A stretch of 64,000 bases of DNA from Portunus trituberculatus (GCF_017591435.1 NC_059294.1:160001-224000), one strand, 5' to 3'; counted from the first letter of the stretch, positions 20,777 through 34,510 are shown. Notes: generated by a model not told the origin, from the sequence alone. Numbers and translations: made by a program.

Positions 20777-21747
20777 CTCCGGGAAAGGAAATTGCTGGAC
20801 AGAAACATCACGGTGCCGCAGGAAAAACAGTTAGTTCTTCAGTTGGCATAATAATTAAACGGGATGTGAGAATATAATAAAATGTTTTAGAAAAGTGATA
20901 AAAGAGTGGCATTTATAGTAAGATTCTTACTTTACGAGCACTGAGACAAAAGAATTATGAGACCCTTGGCGTCTCATGCACAAGCAACACTTAGGAAAAC
21001 AACTAATTTACCACATCATCATCATTATCATTAACTTGCCTCACAGAAAGCACTGGTGGACAAATGCTTTCGCCAACCTCAACCACTCATCTCTGCCTGT
21101 TGCTTCTTACCTTCCCATTATCATGCAAGTCGAGATAAATACAAACAGTAACAAACACCTTATAATTTAAAAAAAAACCTTGTCTCTCTAGCAAAACACT
21201 ATCACAGCATCATCCACTACGTTCAGCTGGTCACTCTTTCTCTCGCTCGCTTTTTTCCCGCCACCAGTTTTTCTAGAGCGAATCTTGCTATAAAATTTGC
21301 ATGATATCTAATACTCTACCGGTAGTTTACTGCGGCAAGTCCATCTTAACGTGTTTGTCAATTAATCTCTCGTGCATATATATATATTTTTTCTTTCACT
21401 GTACCATTCTCCTCGGTCAATATGTTTTACTCATTAATTCTTCTTTACCCGAATTTCTGAACTAATTCATTATAATACAATCAAGAACCGTAAGTCAGCC
21501 GGTGGTTCCGTCAAAATTAGTAAACCCTTCGCTCAGTCACTCTCGCGCGCCCGCCCGCCACTCAGCCACTCACTCCCTCAGTCTTACTCGCCATTAATTA
21601 GTTTCTGCGGGAGACAAAATCATTAGCAGACACCCGGTACTTCTAAACGCCCTTATTCTTATGCAAAACACCCTCGGGCCTCTCCGCTAACTCTCCGGAA
21701 TCATGCAATCTCACAGACTAATTGTGCTGCGCCGGTGATTCATGGAC

Positions 21748-21750
<3 letters not shown>
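20777..21750. other. AT-rich non-repetitive stretch, no gene
   Basis: No arrays beyond (AT)6 at 21377. Several TAAT words occur; the possible regulatory island is listed separately. Confidence 0.5.
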
Positions 21751-21805
<55 letters not shown>

Positions 21806-22100
21806 GGCCAGAACAACAAAACTACAGTGAATTAAAAAGAAGCAGCGGCAAGGGGCGCGCCTTTCCTCGGCAGCCACGGGAACTTTATCCCAGCGGTCGA
21901 TCTGCAGGTATTTTCGAGACAGCTTAGAGTCGAAACTCTTCTTTATACTGTGAAATTAAACACCCCAATAAGCTGTCCAGTTAGGGAAAAAGGGTCGGCC
22001 GCGATTACCTGGCCTCACTACCTGCTAATTATTGAGCTTTTTAATTAACGCAGGTGTGAGCAATTAACCAGCGGCGAGCTAATAGACAGCGTCGTATATA
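21580..22100. promoter_or_regulatory. TAAT-rich island, candidate enhancer-like DNA
   Basis: Homeodomain-core words cluster here: ATTAATTAG (21593), TCATTAGC (21620), CTAATTG (21718), CTAATTATTGA (22025), TTAATTAACG (22041) and CAATTAACC (22061), with E-box CAGGTG (22051). It is split by a TC array (21751-21801). These short motifs are common in AT-rich DNA, so the call rests only on local density in a repeat-poor zone. Confidence 0.2.
21751..21801. repeat. (TC)25 microsatellite
   Basis: Perfect array. Confidence 0.97.
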
Positions 22101-22365
22101 AGGAGTCAAGGTTATGCTAAGGCTGTCTTAAGGAAGTGGCCCTTACTCCCGAGGGCGCGTACAGGAGCGGCGCGCCCTGCAAGCATCATCAACAGGTCTC
22201 ATCTTTACCTGAGACGAAGCGGTAATGGCCCCGAGGCTCCATTGCGGCAGGTGTAGGCGCCAATTAGGAGCATCAAGGTGTTATGCAGCGAGAAAGGCAT
22301 CGACTTGGCAAAAAAGGGCTCAGGTATCCACGTGTCTTACCCTTTCGTATCCTGGAGCTTTGCTT

Positions 22366-22369
<4 letters not shown>

Positions 22370-22413
<44 letters not shown>
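22370..22413. repeat. (GT)22 microsatellite
   Basis: Perfect array abutting the left edge of repeat family C copy 1. Confidence 0.97.
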
Positions 22414-22415
<2 letters not shown>

Positions 22416-22559
22416 ATATGTAAGAGGGAAAACTAGGCAAGGCCAACAAAAGATTAAGAAAAGGCCCACTTGAAATGCCAGTTCCCTTAAAGATTGATAT
22501 AGAAAAATCAGGGACAAATGTCTTGAAACCTCCCTCTTAAAAGAAATCAAGTCGTAGGT

Positions 22560-22563
<4 letters not shown>
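22414..22563 (+). repeat. Interspersed repeat family C, copy 1
   Basis: ATGTAAGAGGGAAAACT, GAAAAGGCCCACTTGAAATG, CCAGTTCCCTTAAAG and CAAGTCGTAGG match, with differences, the segment starting at 54540. It is sandwiched between two GT arrays. Non-coding; no terminal inverted repeat seen. Class unknown. Confidence 0.7.

Positions 22564-22622
<59 letters not shown>
22564..22622. repeat. (TG)29 microsatellite
   Basis: Perfect array on the right edge of family C copy 1. Confidence 0.97.
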
Positions 22623-23260
<638 letters not shown>

Positions 23261-23319
23261 GCACACTAGGCACCATTTATATGACCAAGGGCACGCCGGA
23301 CAATAATATCACCACTTTC

Positions 23320-23343
23320 CAGCAGCAGCAGCAGCAGCAGCAG
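23320..23343. repeat. (CAG)8
   Basis: Perfect triplet run. The frame reads Q8 followed by RERRRNRLLAASSPGKR and a stop, but it opens through GA/GT arrays upstream. It is not accepted as a coding poly-Q exon. Confidence 0.9.
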
Positions 23344-24034
23344 CGGGAACGGCGTCGTAACAGACTGCTTGCCGCGTCCTCTCCAGGCAAGCGATAAATA
23401 AAACGTTGCTTTCACGGCGGCGACTCTCGAGGCAGCGCGGCCATTCCAGTGCTCGGTGTAAACAAGATAACTATGTAACAAGCTTGTTAGAAGAAGATGG
23501 CCCGCTAACCGTCGCGTTCCCGCTGATGCTCATTAAGATCTGACTTCCGAAACGACTACTTTCTCGCTCCTTTGAATTACGCCACACTCAAAGGCGCCTC
23601 GTGTTTCACTTCCCTTCTATTTTTCGTGTGGAGGAGAGGCGGTGTGATGCTATCGTGCGGCCGCTTAATGAGGAGCCGGTGGGCGTGTGGGCGTGAGGGA
23701 GGGTGGCTCAGTGTAAGGGTGGGTGAGTGGAGTGGGTGGGTGGGTGGTGGAAGGCAAGGAAGTGCCGACAAAAGCACACCATGTATTAAGATAAATATAT
23801 AATCATAACCGACGCTGTGCTAAAAGATCCAGACATTGAATTATAACATGGATGCGTGCGTTCATTTTTATTAACGGTGCCTCTTAATAGTTACCCATCT
23901 TGTAAAGTTTGGATAAAGCGCAATAATTTTTCTGCAGTGCATTCTTGACGTTTCAAAGTTAACCAATATTGGTGAGGCGTGACGAGTTTACAGATACGAG
24001 CGCGCACTCACACACACATACACACACGCACACT
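23344..24034. other. Non-repetitive stretch, no gene
   Basis: Includes a GGGTGG-rich patch (23715-23750). Ends in a CA-rich lead (24007-24034) that abuts the SINE. Confidence 0.5.
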
Positions 24035-24331
24035 CCCGGTAGCTCAGTGGTTAGAGCGTTGGCTTCACAAGCCAGAGGACCGGGATTCGATTCCCCGGCC
24101 GGGTGGAGATATTTGGGTGTATCTCCTTTCACGTGTAGCCCCTGTTCACCTAGCAGTGAGTAGGTACGGGATGTAAATCGAGGAGTTGTGACCTTGTTGT
24201 CCCGGTGTGTGGTGTGTGCCTGGTCTCAGGCCTATCCGAAAATCGGAAATAATGAGCTCTGAGCTCGTTCCGTAGTGTAACGTCTGGCTGTCTCGTCAGA
24301 GACTGCAGCAGATCAAACAGTGAAACACACA
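24035..24331 (+). mobile_element. tRNA-Val-derived SINE, copy 1
   Basis: The 5' head (24035-24105) folds as a tRNA. The D-arm is GCTC AGTGGTTA GAGC (A box). The anticodon stem is TTGGC/GCCAG around loop TTCACAA, giving anticodon CAC (Val). The B box is GATTCGATTCC (one mismatch from consensus), and CCCGG/CCGGG can pair as acceptor. A ~225-bp body unlike any tRNA follows (TTTGGGTGTATCTCC ... CAGAGACTGCAGCAGATCAA) and runs into CA repeats. It would be pol III-transcribed and moved by a LINE in trans. CA repeats lie on both sides. No terminator-plus-polyA tail; the 3' tail is CA-rich. Confidence 0.9.
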
Positions 24332-24347
24332 CTCACACACACATACA

Positions 24348-24390
<43 letters not shown>
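24332..24390. repeat. (CA)n with CATA/CTCA interruptions
   Basis: Begins at the SINE 3' end as ACACTCACACACACATACAC and becomes pure AC from 24356 to 24390. Confidence 0.93.
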
Positions 24391-24391
<1 letters not shown>

Positions 24392-25024
24392 GTCAGGGTC
24401 TTGGTGCGGCGTTCAGACAATGCCGGCACCATTTTCACAGTCTTTCTCTGCCTTATTCACCCCGCAGGACTTGTGAGGAGAATGTGGTAAATTTGTCATA
24501 GGAGACGAAGGACAACACGGCCTCTTATGTAGACACGGGCGTTGGTGATGGCCGGCCAGTATTGACTCGGCGACGCGGCTCAAACACTGTCCACGCCACA
24601 CTCTAAATGTTTTTGTTACCGAAACCACAGCCATTGTCAGGTCACCCGGTCGAGTGTTTGACTGACCGACACAATAGACTCATCGCGTGTGTGTTTGTGT
24701 GCGTGTGTGTGTGTGTGTGTGTGAATGTGTTGGCTTCACAGGTTGTTTTCGCCCTGTTCGAGCCTCTCTTCATTGCAACGCGTTACCATAAATCACTTTT
24801 TACATCAGATTAATTTTCTCTCCACCAAACATGGCTTCAACTAAACGAGCTTCCTTAGTGCATATTTTTGTCGAGTCAGCGCACCTTGCAGAGCTTAATT
24901 TGACCTCGCATTTCCGTCAATGTATCTAACACCTCTTGAAAACATCACTCCTTCCTCATGTGTTTACATCAACTGTCAACTTCACCTCAGGACTCAACCC
25001 TACTAGGCGTGCTAATATGTTAGC
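24391..25024. other. Non-repetitive stretch with short (GT)n, no gene
   Basis: Interrupted GT run at 24686-24730, otherwise mixed sequence. Confidence 0.55.
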
Positions 25025-25238
25025 TTAACCCCTTGAGTACCATGAGGTGTTTCCATATACATTCTGCTTACTATTTGGTGATTTTGTACAGCTTCGGAAA
25101 CTTATGTGGAGGATTAGAATAGTGAAGACTGTGGCCATAAATGATCTAACCTCCATAGACCCTTCCAAATGCCAATAAAATAGACTAATCGTACACAAAT
25201 CTCAAGATAAAAAATGTGTTCAAGTACTGAAGGGTTAA
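25025..25238 (-). mobile_element. TTAA MITE family A, copy A2 (minus, 214 bp)
   Basis: TTAA at both borders; ends TTAACCCCTTGAGTACCATG and CAAGTACTGAAGGGTTAA are inverted repeats. Core GTACAGCTTCGGAAACTTAT and AGTGAAGACTGTGGCCAT are the reverse complement of A1/A3. It lies 225 bp from A3 in opposite orientation. Confidence 0.88.
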
Positions 25239-25463
25239 GGTAAAATGTTCACTCCCTCAGACCAGACGTGGTTAAGGAAACAAGACGCGATTTGGAAGAT
25301 TTGCAAAAGCGAAGGTGCAACTCCAACACTCCAGCGATGATTAGAGACTCAAAGAAATGTTTGCAGTGTTCAGGCTGGCAGCGCACCGAGGGCCTGAAAC
25401 TTGATACAACATTACACTCGATCGTACAGTAAACAAGACTCTCTAAGGCTCTCTCTCTGGCCC

Positions 25464-25677
25464 TTAACCTCTTCATTACTGAGACACATTTTTACTTTGG
25501 GATTTATTTACGATTAGACCATTTTATTGACATTAGAAACGGTCTATGGACGGCAGAAAATTAATGGCCAGAGTCTTCAGTATTTTATTCCCACACATAA
25601 GTTTCTGAAGCTGTTTAAAATCACCAAATAGTAAACAGAATGAAAATGGAAATGTGTCATGGTACTGAAGGGGTTAA
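25464..25677 (+). mobile_element. TTAA MITE family A, copy A3 (214 bp)
   Basis: TTAA borders at 25464-25467 and 25674-25677. The left end TTAACCTCTTCATTACTGAG and the reverse of the right end (TTAACCCCTTCAGTACCATG) agree over about 28 bp with five mismatches. Core ATTAATGGCCAGAGTCTT is intact. This is the best-preserved copy. Confidence 0.9.
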
Positions 25678-25839
25678 CCAAGGCAGGGCAGTTGTAATTT
25701 GACTTTGTGGCAGCGACAATATTACCATCTCTTTTTTGCGTTTGGTTTTGTCTCAATAAGGATTTTGATTATAGAGTCTAGAGACAACCCAATATTAGTA
25801 TTAAGTGTCTAATGGAGGTAAACCTTCAGCTAGTTTGCC

Positions 25840-25877
<38 letters not shown>

Positions 25878-26316
25878 TTGTACACCCATCTTTTCGTCCA
25901 CCTGTCTATCTTTCTATCCACCTGCTCTCTCTCTCTCTCTCTCTCCTGAGTCTCGCTCTACAGGCGTGTGTGAGTAAGGGATAAAACAACTTAAGATAAC
26001 AGATAAGGTGGAGGCCGCCACTCTCGCGTCAGATTATATCAGGCGATAAGACATTATAGCGGAGATAAGGCATTATAGAGGCCTGTTGGGATCATTGCTG
26101 AGGCTCAGGGGATGACGGGGCGTGAGGGGGATGAGGGGGTGGCGGTAAGGGATGACAAGAAACGAGGAGGGGTGGTGAGGGGAAGGGGAGATGGGTGGCA
26201 AGGGATGGAGGGAGGACATTGTGCAGAGAACCTTCCTTTCATCTTGTGGTGATTTTTACGTCTTATGCTTTTTTTTTATGTTAGTGTTTTGCTGGCAAGA
26301 TGTCACTGATCCTCAT

Positions 26317-26320
<4 letters not shown>
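25678..26320. other. Mixed stretch with short CT arrays, no gene
   Basis: CT runs at 25845-25875 and 25926-25945 with CTATC words between, and a G-rich patch at 26100-26210. Confidence 0.55.

Positions 26321-26383
<63 letters not shown>
26321..26383. repeat. (TC)31 microsatellite
   Basis: Perfect 63-bp array. Confidence 0.97.
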
Positions 26384-26386
<3 letters not shown>

Positions 26387-27267
26387 TAATCTTACCCAGT
26401 TTCATCCGCTCTTTTTAATCATTATTTTTTGCCTTGAAGTAATTTTCACATAATAATAATAATCTGAGATCCCATAACTCTACCTTCCCCCCTCCCTCTC
26501 ACTCTCTCATCCACCTGGTCCTCGCTGCTTCACTCTCCTGCACCTTGAACGCCACCACTCCACCGTTCCAGACTGATTTACGACTGGAAGGTAATATCTG
26601 CGTCTAGTTTCCACGCAAACCGCCGAATCTCTCCTATTTCTTCCTATACGACTTTTATGTGCGTTTTCCGAGAGGCCGAGGCGCTGTTTATACACTTGGG
26701 CCGTGATAGACATCGCCCATTGCTCGACAAGGTGTGGAGTTTACGATAACGAAATTTCTCAACTGTTAAACTTATCGCGCTTCCATCGAGTCGTTTCTCT
26801 GGTGATCTGGAGGGAAGCGTGGTCGTGGGGCGGAGGTGAAGTGAGGCTGGGGACTTGGAGAGCCAGGGACGGTGGTACGTTCTTACTAGCGGGTTTCTAC
26901 TAGTCGACCTCCGCCTGCTAGCTTGATTTTTTTTGGGGGTTTGGTGTCCTTAGTGAAAGAAAAAGAATCACGATATATATTTCTGAAACTTGAGCTTTGA
27001 GCGAAAACTCGAGGAACCTTGAACTTTTACGGGGAATATAATATGAACCCAAGTGTCAGAGGACATCACCGAGCCCCGCGCGATATGGGAATCGACTTGA
27101 TGTAATAAAATATAAACGCGTCGATGAAAACTGAAGGTAAATATTAGAGCCGGGAAATCAATAAGAGATACGTCATCACTGGCCCGCCCCCTTAAAGGAC
27201 AAAAAATGAATATAAATGTTTGAAAAAGTAAAGGGTAGAGTTTCTAAGCTTCCAGTTGTCTGAATAG
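26384..27267. other. Non-repetitive stretch, no gene
   Basis: (AAT)4 at 26451, otherwise mixed sequence. The 66-codon frame at 26703 has no recognisable motif. Confidence 0.55.
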
Positions 27268-27493
27268 AACCTCGCATCCTCAAACACTTCCATACTTCAT
27301 CTCCACAATTTCAAAAAAGCCTTATTTAAAGCTACACGAGTTTTATAAGGTGTTTTTTTTACGGTTCTAGAGGTAGATTGATACGATTTCTACATTATTA
27401 ATTGGAGAAACATTCCTCAAAACCCCGCTAATCGTCTCTGTGGCCTTGAAAAATAGTCGTGGTGAGAGAGCAAAGCGTTTCTGAATACGGACC
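27268..27493 (-). mobile_element. TIR family B, copy B4 (minus)
   Basis: Runs from CTCGCATCCTCAAACACTTC to AAAGCGTTTCTGAATACGG. Internal CTACACGAGTTTTATAAGGT, GGTTCTAGAGG, AACCCCGCTAATCGTCTCTG and ATAGTCGTGGTGAGAGAGCA match B6 and B7. It lies 59 bp before MITE A4. Confidence 0.82.
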
Positions 27494-27551
27494 TGAATGA
27501 ATACCACATACCAAAGTTCCCTAGGCGTTTGTACTTTGCTGTCTAGTCCCC

Positions 27552-27746
27552 TTAACCTCTTCAGTACCATGGCACGTTTTCATATTCATTCTGTTTACTA
27601 TATGGCGATTTTATACAGCTTCAGAAACTCACGTTGAGATTAAAATAGTGAAAACCCTGGCCATTAATCTTCCTAATCTAAACAAAATCGTCTAATAACA
27701 CCTAAAACTCATGGTAAAAAATGTGTCCCAGTACTGAAGTTGTTAA
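27552..27746 (-). mobile_element. TTAA MITE family A, copy A4 (minus, 195 bp)
   Basis: TTAA at both borders; ends TTAACCTCTTCAGTACCATG and CCCAGTACTGAAGTTGTTAA. About 19 bp shorter than A2/A3 through a central deletion. Confidence 0.88.
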
Positions 27747-27904
27747 CGTGCCTTAAAGAAGGAGCAGAGCGGCGGGTTTTGAGGCCATGATAGCATCATT
27801 TTAATCCTTCCATAAAACTCTGCAAATGTGTGCCGCTCCATGAGGCGTCATTTGTCATGAATATTCCAAGCCACAGAGCGACCGCCGACTGCACTGTGCT
27901 TCCC

Positions 27905-27967
27905 GTCCTCTCCTCCTCCTCCTCCTCCTCCTCCTCCTCCTCCTGCTGCTGCTCCTTCTGCTTCTGC

Positions 27968-28030
<63 letters not shown>
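27905..28030. repeat. (TCC)n, (TGC)3, (TC)29
   Basis: TCC triplets 27911-27943 change to CTG/CTT triplets, then a TC array at 27973-28030. Pyrimidine-rich throughout. Confidence 0.93.
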
Positions 28031-28033
<3 letters not shown>

Positions 28034-28382
28034 ATAGATATATTATTTCACCACTTTCCTTTCTTCTTACTCTTTTTCCTCCACGTTTTTTTTCTTCTCT
28101 TTTCTTTCTTCAATTCTTCTCAATCTTTCTTGGTTTTCCTCTTGTTTTCCTTTAATCTTCCTAATTCATCTTCCTTTCTAAGTCTCTTCTCTTCTATTAT
28201 TCTGTTTCTGCTTAACTATTTTTTTCCTGCTCCTGCATCTCCTCCTCCTCCTCCTTCTTCTCCTCTTCCTCCTCCTACTCGATCTAGTTCTCCTTCATTT
28301 TTTCCCCTATCTCATTGCATATCCCTCGTTATCCTCCTCCTCCTCCTCCTCCTCCTCCTCTTCTTCTTGCTCCTCATTTCTT
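28031..28382. other. Pyrimidine-rich stretch with (CTC)n patches
   Basis: T/C-dominated for ~350 bp, with CTC runs at 28235-28275 and 28333-28362. Frames are L/S/F/P-biased, not genes. Confidence 0.8.
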
Positions 28383-28640
28383 TCTGTTCTCCTCGACTTC
28401 CTTATTTCTTGTTCATCTAGTCTTCTTTTCTGTTTCTCCTAAACTTCCTATTCTTCTTCTCTTACTTCTTCTTGTTCATCTAGTCTTCTTTTCTGTTTCT
28501 CTTCAACTTTCTTATTCTTCTTCCCTTACTTCTTCTTGTTCATCATGTCTCCTTTACTGTTTCTCTTCAACTTCCTTCTTCTTCCTCCCTTACCTCTCCT
28601 TCTTCTAGTTCATCTTGTCTTCTATTCTTACTTTCATTTT
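28383..28640. repeat. ~64-bp pyrimidine minisatellite, four units
   Basis: GTTCATCTAGTCTTCTTTTC recurs at 28411 and 28474, with diverged copies at 28538 and 28608 (spacings 63, 64, 70). Each unit holds CTGTTTCTC, CTTCCTTATTCTTC and ACTTCTTCTT blocks. Gradual divergence from 5' to 3'. Confidence 0.85.
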
Positions 28641-28900
28641 TTTCCCACACTCTCGTTTATCTACCCCCCTTTCTTCGTCCTCCGCCTGCTCGTAAACATA
28701 ATCCTGTCGACGGGTCATCAAGATGCAACTGTGGCTATCCGCGACTAATCTACAGTTTGCCGGGGCGAGGTGCTTCGGCCATTACCTGCTTCCCGGCCTT
28801 CACGGCAGAGGTAATGAGGCGTCAGAGGGAGTGATGCTCAGGTGTTGATAAAGCTTCGCTAGCCCTTTGCTCTGGTGCTGCCCAATGATGTTTGTACAGG

Positions 28901-29130
<230 letters not shown>

Positions 29131-29240
29131 CACATATGAACGTAACCACAATTAATTATGAACTCTAAATTTGAAGTGACGCGAGATTTCCGAGTCGTCA
29201 TAAAGCTAAGGTAGATTTAGCCTTTAAAACAATACCATTA

Positions 29241-29243
<3 letters not shown>

Positions 29244-29293
<50 letters not shown>
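29244..29293. repeat. (TC)25 microsatellite
   Basis: Perfect array, inverted with respect to the GA array 118 bp upstream. Confidence 0.97.
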
Positions 29294-29825
<532 letters not shown>

Positions 29826-29896
29826 CCCCTTTTTCTCTCTGCTTCTTCCGCTCTCTGTAAGTTTCTATCTGAGAGTGAGGGGAAAGGAAGAGTGGG

Positions 29897-29899
29897 AGG

Positions 29900-29974
<75 letters not shown>
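29897..29974. repeat. (GGGA)2-(GA)35
   Basis: Short GGGA lead then a perfect GA array 29905-29974, inverted relative to the CT array at 29601. Confidence 0.97.
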
Positions 29975-29976
<2 letters not shown>

Positions 29977-30333
29977 CGTTACCATAGCCATCAATCACGG
30001 CCACAACAGTCTGCCTCGCTAGCCGCCACTCTCAACTCATCACTGTCACATTATATACACCCAAGGCGACCAAATACCATTCCAATCTATACAACACAAG
30101 AAAAGAGGCACCGTAAAATATTCCCCTCTCATTGATAATAGCGCGGTGAGTAGTACCGTCTCTATCCCCGGCCGACGCCACGCTGACACAGGAAGATAGG
30201 CAGAGAGATACTGTTAAATAATGGTTATACACATGCAATGTCCGAGCCATAGTTGTTTGATATATTGTGTGGTGGAGACGAGGATAAGACGAGACGGCAG
30301 AGGAGTGAGTCTAGCGGAGTGGAGAGAGGACGA
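29975..30333. other. Non-repetitive stretch, no gene
   Basis: Mixed sequence. Purine content rises toward the minisatellite that follows. Confidence 0.55.
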
Positions 30334-30580
30334 GAGGTGATGAGAAAGGAGAATAAAGAGAAAGAAGAAGAGCTTAGATATATCAAAATAGGAGAGTATA
30401 CGGAAGAAGGGAGGTGATGAGAGAGGAGAATAAAGAGAAGGAAGAAGAGGTGCTTAGATATATAAAAATAAGAGAAAATACGGAAGAAGGGAGGTGATGA
30501 GAGATGAGAATAAAGAGAAAGAAGAAGAGCTTAGATATATCAAAATAGGAGAGTTTGAGTATACGGAAGAAGGGGGGTCA
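30334..30580. repeat. ~78-bp purine-rich minisatellite, three units
   Basis: AGGTGATGAGA recurs at 30335, 30412 and 30492 (spacings 77, 80). Each unit carries GAATAAAGAGAA, GAAGAAGAG, CTTAGATATAT and TACGGAAGAAGG. Units are over 90% alike by eye, so this is a young duplication. It sits 10 bp from the AT array. Confidence 0.9.
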
Positions 30581-30586
30581 AGTTAA

Positions 30587-31365
<779 letters not shown>

Positions 31366-31665
31366 GATCTCCTCCTACTCCTCCTCCTCCTCCTCCTCCT
31401 CCTCTTTCCTCTTCTCTTCCTTTTAGTTTTCTCCTTTTCCTCCTCTTCTTCCTCCTCCTCTTTTTGTTCTCTTCTTACTCTTCGTTTTCTCCTTCTTCTT
31501 CTTCCTCTTCTTCTTCTTCTTCCTCCTCCTCCTCCTCCTCTTCCTTCCTTTCTTCCTCCTCCTCCTCCTTTTCTTCTTACTCAACTTTGTTTTCTCCTTT
31601 TTCTTCCTCACTTCCTCCTTCTTCTCCTCCTCCTCCTTCTCCTCCTCCTCCTCCTCCTCTTTCCT
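31366..31665. repeat. Long imperfect (CTC/CTT)n pyrimidine tract
   Basis: About 300 bp almost purely T/C, with runs of TCC, CTT and occasional TACTC or GTTTTC breaks. It generates long S/P/L frames on plus and E/K/R on minus. Confidence 0.92.
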
Positions 31666-31860
31666 CACCATCATCCCGTCACTACCCCCATCAATACTGT
31701 ACCACCGCCACCACCACACCCATTACGGCCACCTGGACCACGCCCTGCTCCACCACCCCACCACTACAATAAACACCACCATCCATAACAACCTTCATCA
31801 TCACACACACCACACACCACGCCACGCCGCATCACATCACATCACATCACATCACCACCC
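31666..31860. repeat. CCA-rich patch with (CATCA)n
   Basis: CCACCACC and CACACC words, then a 5-bp repeat CATCA at 31829-31855. Confidence 0.85.
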
Positions 31861-33212
31861 TCGCCGCCCCCTCCATCCCCCGCCATCACTGCTCCTTCCA
31901 CCCACCCGTTTACCTCCAGTCTCCTTCTTCTTGCCATTTTTCCCCACCTACTAAATCGCATCTCCTCAGACTCCCAGAGATTTATGAAGTAGCGTACACT
32001 ATTAACAGCAAATTTTCGTGTGCCCACTCTTTGTAAACACGGCATTATCACCAGATTATTCGACGCCGGCCCACGAAAACACGCCGGCGGAGAGTTAAGC
32101 GTCGACGTGCAAAGGGTGAGAGGCAGAACCGGGCTGGTCGGGCGCCGCCTTCCTGACGTGATCGATATTCTGTGCAAATTTGTGCCTCTCGCTCTTGCTC
32201 TCCCCCCTCGCTGCTCCTCCTGAAGGTTTTTCTCGCTTTTGACACTCGATTATATGTATGCAAATTGACCACGGAGCAGTAGGGCAATGAATTCTACCCG
32301 TCGACGGCCCGAAGGACACGCGTATCGGAGTAGTGGTGGGGTGGCGGCTGGCGGGGCGTTTCCTCTCTTGGTCTAGATCCTGCTCTCAAGGGGGACGAGA
32401 GCAGCTGCTGTTTTACCTTCAGTATCACTAACAGTAAGCATTTTATAACAGCTACGTCTCTTGCCACTTAACCTGTGCCACGCCTGATTATCCAGCTGCC
32501 TCACAACCACTGCCTTGTTAAACATTCGCACGTTTTCTTCGTGGACGTCTCATGTAATACATCCTTGTTAAGACTTCCTCTTTGAATTTGTAGCATCGCC
32601 CACCTCCTGAAAGCAGTGGCGTGTCGCTTCCAAGATTCATTGGACACCTCCACCTAGAGCAAGTGGCGTGTCCCTTTTTAACCACCTTGTACCATCAATA
32701 TAGTGCGGCGATAAGCTTCCTCCAAATTATTCTGTGAGGTCTTCCGTCCTGCCACAAGTCAAAAGGTTGCCAGTGAAATAAGCTGAACCCAAGAAATGTT
32801 TGCAAATTCAAGTCACAAGGATAAAAGAAGGAACATCCCTCAGCATCTAATCTTATTTGAATTTCCTCCCCATCGAAAAGGATGCAAGAAATAAAGCTCG
32901 CTGAACGGCTATTAAGTCATTGCTAAAGGAACCTCACACGCAACTTTCCGGACCCAGACTTTCCTCAAGTAGGAACAAACACCGGTTTGGCGCTAAAGCC
33001 GCTCAAACTGGGAAGAAGAGGGACGCCACCAACAATTTACGGGGAGAACACAACCACAACAACAAAGAAAAATAAATTTACGAGACTGAGGTGAGGAAAT
33101 TACTCGGTGTCTTCCATGCGAGTAAACAGAACGAGGCGACCCTTTGACCCGCGACACTGCGAATTGCCAAGCCTTACTTCACCTCACCCTTCCCATCTTC
33201 TTCCAATCCACT
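31861..33212. other. 1.35 kb non-repetitive stretch, no gene
   Basis: No arrays. The frames at 31842-32177 (minus) and 32020-32223 (plus) overlap, look compositionally ordinary, and match nothing I recognise. They are not annotated as genes. Confidence 0.5.
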
Positions 33213-33246
33213 ACTCCTCCTCCTCCTCCTCTTCCTCCTCCTCCTT
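33213..33246. repeat. (CTC)n
   Basis: CTC triplets with one CTT. Confidence 0.9.
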
Positions 33247-33528
33247 CGTCGGCATACTCGTAGGTGGGCGGCGCGGGTGTGAGGGTGATGGATGGTTCCC
33301 GGCTCTCCCGAAGCACCCATGCCTCGCTCACCACCGCCGCCGCCGCGCCCTGACAAGTGAGAAGCTGCTCCTCACTCACTAAGTGGCCGAGACCCGCCTT
33401 CAGGTGCCCCAAACGATATTCTTTAAGGCAAGTATCAATTCTTTAAGGCAGGTATCTCGTGTTCAAGTGGACAGCGCTCCTCTGTAACTGTGGCAGGGAA
33501 AAACGCTGCATTATTGTTTAGACGAGGA
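33247..33528. other. Non-repetitive GC-rich stretch
   Basis: (CCG)5 at 33331-33346. A 17-bp direct repeat ATTCTTTAAGGCAAGTAT / AATTCTTTAAGGCAGGTATC at 33418 and 33436. Confidence 0.55.
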
Positions 33529-33563
33529 GGAGGAGGAGGAGGAGGAGGAGGAGGAGGAGGAAG
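33529..33563. repeat. (GGA)11
   Basis: Near-perfect GGA run, inverted relative to the CTC run at 33213. Confidence 0.95.
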
Positions 33564-33774
33564 AGGCAGATAGTAGAGGAGGTGGTAGTGGCGGGTCAGG
33601 CAGGTATAAGCAGCGAGAGAAGCGAAAGGAAGGATGGGAAAAAAATGAAGGTTGTAACAGCCTCGTTAGTAATATGGAAGCCAATCTATCACAGCGAGAC
33701 AGGCGGAGGGTGAAGGGTCACGAGCAGCTACTTCGTCTCCAAACACCCATTGCCGACTCTTCTCTAGGGCCGCT

Positions 33775-33876
<102 letters not shown>

Positions 33877-34006
33877 TAGTTACATAACCTAATTATTTTC
33901 ATAATTTTCTTACCGCTACGACCTCGTAAAGTTGCTTTTACGACCTATTAACTTGCTCACTATAACGTATATTTCTCTTTTATTTACGGGATGACGTAAC
34001 CTGGCT

Positions 34007-34008
<2 letters not shown>

Positions 34009-34101
<93 letters not shown>
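34009..34101. repeat. (AG)46 microsatellite
   Basis: Perfect 93-bp array, inverted to the TC array 137 bp upstream. Confidence 0.97.
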
Positions 34102-34104
<3 letters not shown>

Positions 34105-34508
34105 GAGCCTAAACATTGCGGTCATATAGCGCCGGGACGAGCACTTGGTATGTAGTTGACAGACACTGGAACCTTCAGTGACAGACAAGCCATTATAGAA
34201 GGCGTCACTGCTCACTCCACTTCAAGACCTCAACCACCAAAAGGTAACTCCCGAGGCATGGAAGAAGAAGAAGTAAGAGGAAGAAGAGGAAGAAAAGGAA
34301 GATGAAGACAAGAGGAGGAAGAATGTTGGTGAAGAAGAGTTTTGAATAACATTTAGTTAAAACAATAAACTTCACTTTCTCCTCCTTAACACGGCAAAGG
34401 AGGAGGAGAAGAAGGTGGGAGGGAAGGAAGGAGAGGTGGAGAGCAATGAAGGAAGGAAAGAAGAAACAATGAAAGAGAAAGTGAAAAATAACCATCGAAC
34501 ATTATTAT

Positions 34509-34510
<2 letters not shown>
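34102..34510. other. Mixed to purine-rich stretch, no gene
   Basis: GAAGAAGA/GGAGGA purine patches at 34258-34340 and 34395-34480. Confidence 0.6.

Noticed and set aside
24035..24105. Functional tRNA-Val gene
   Set aside because: Acceptor pairing is weak, the B box has a mismatch, and the same head is fused to the same ~220-bp body at a second locus. It is a SINE head.
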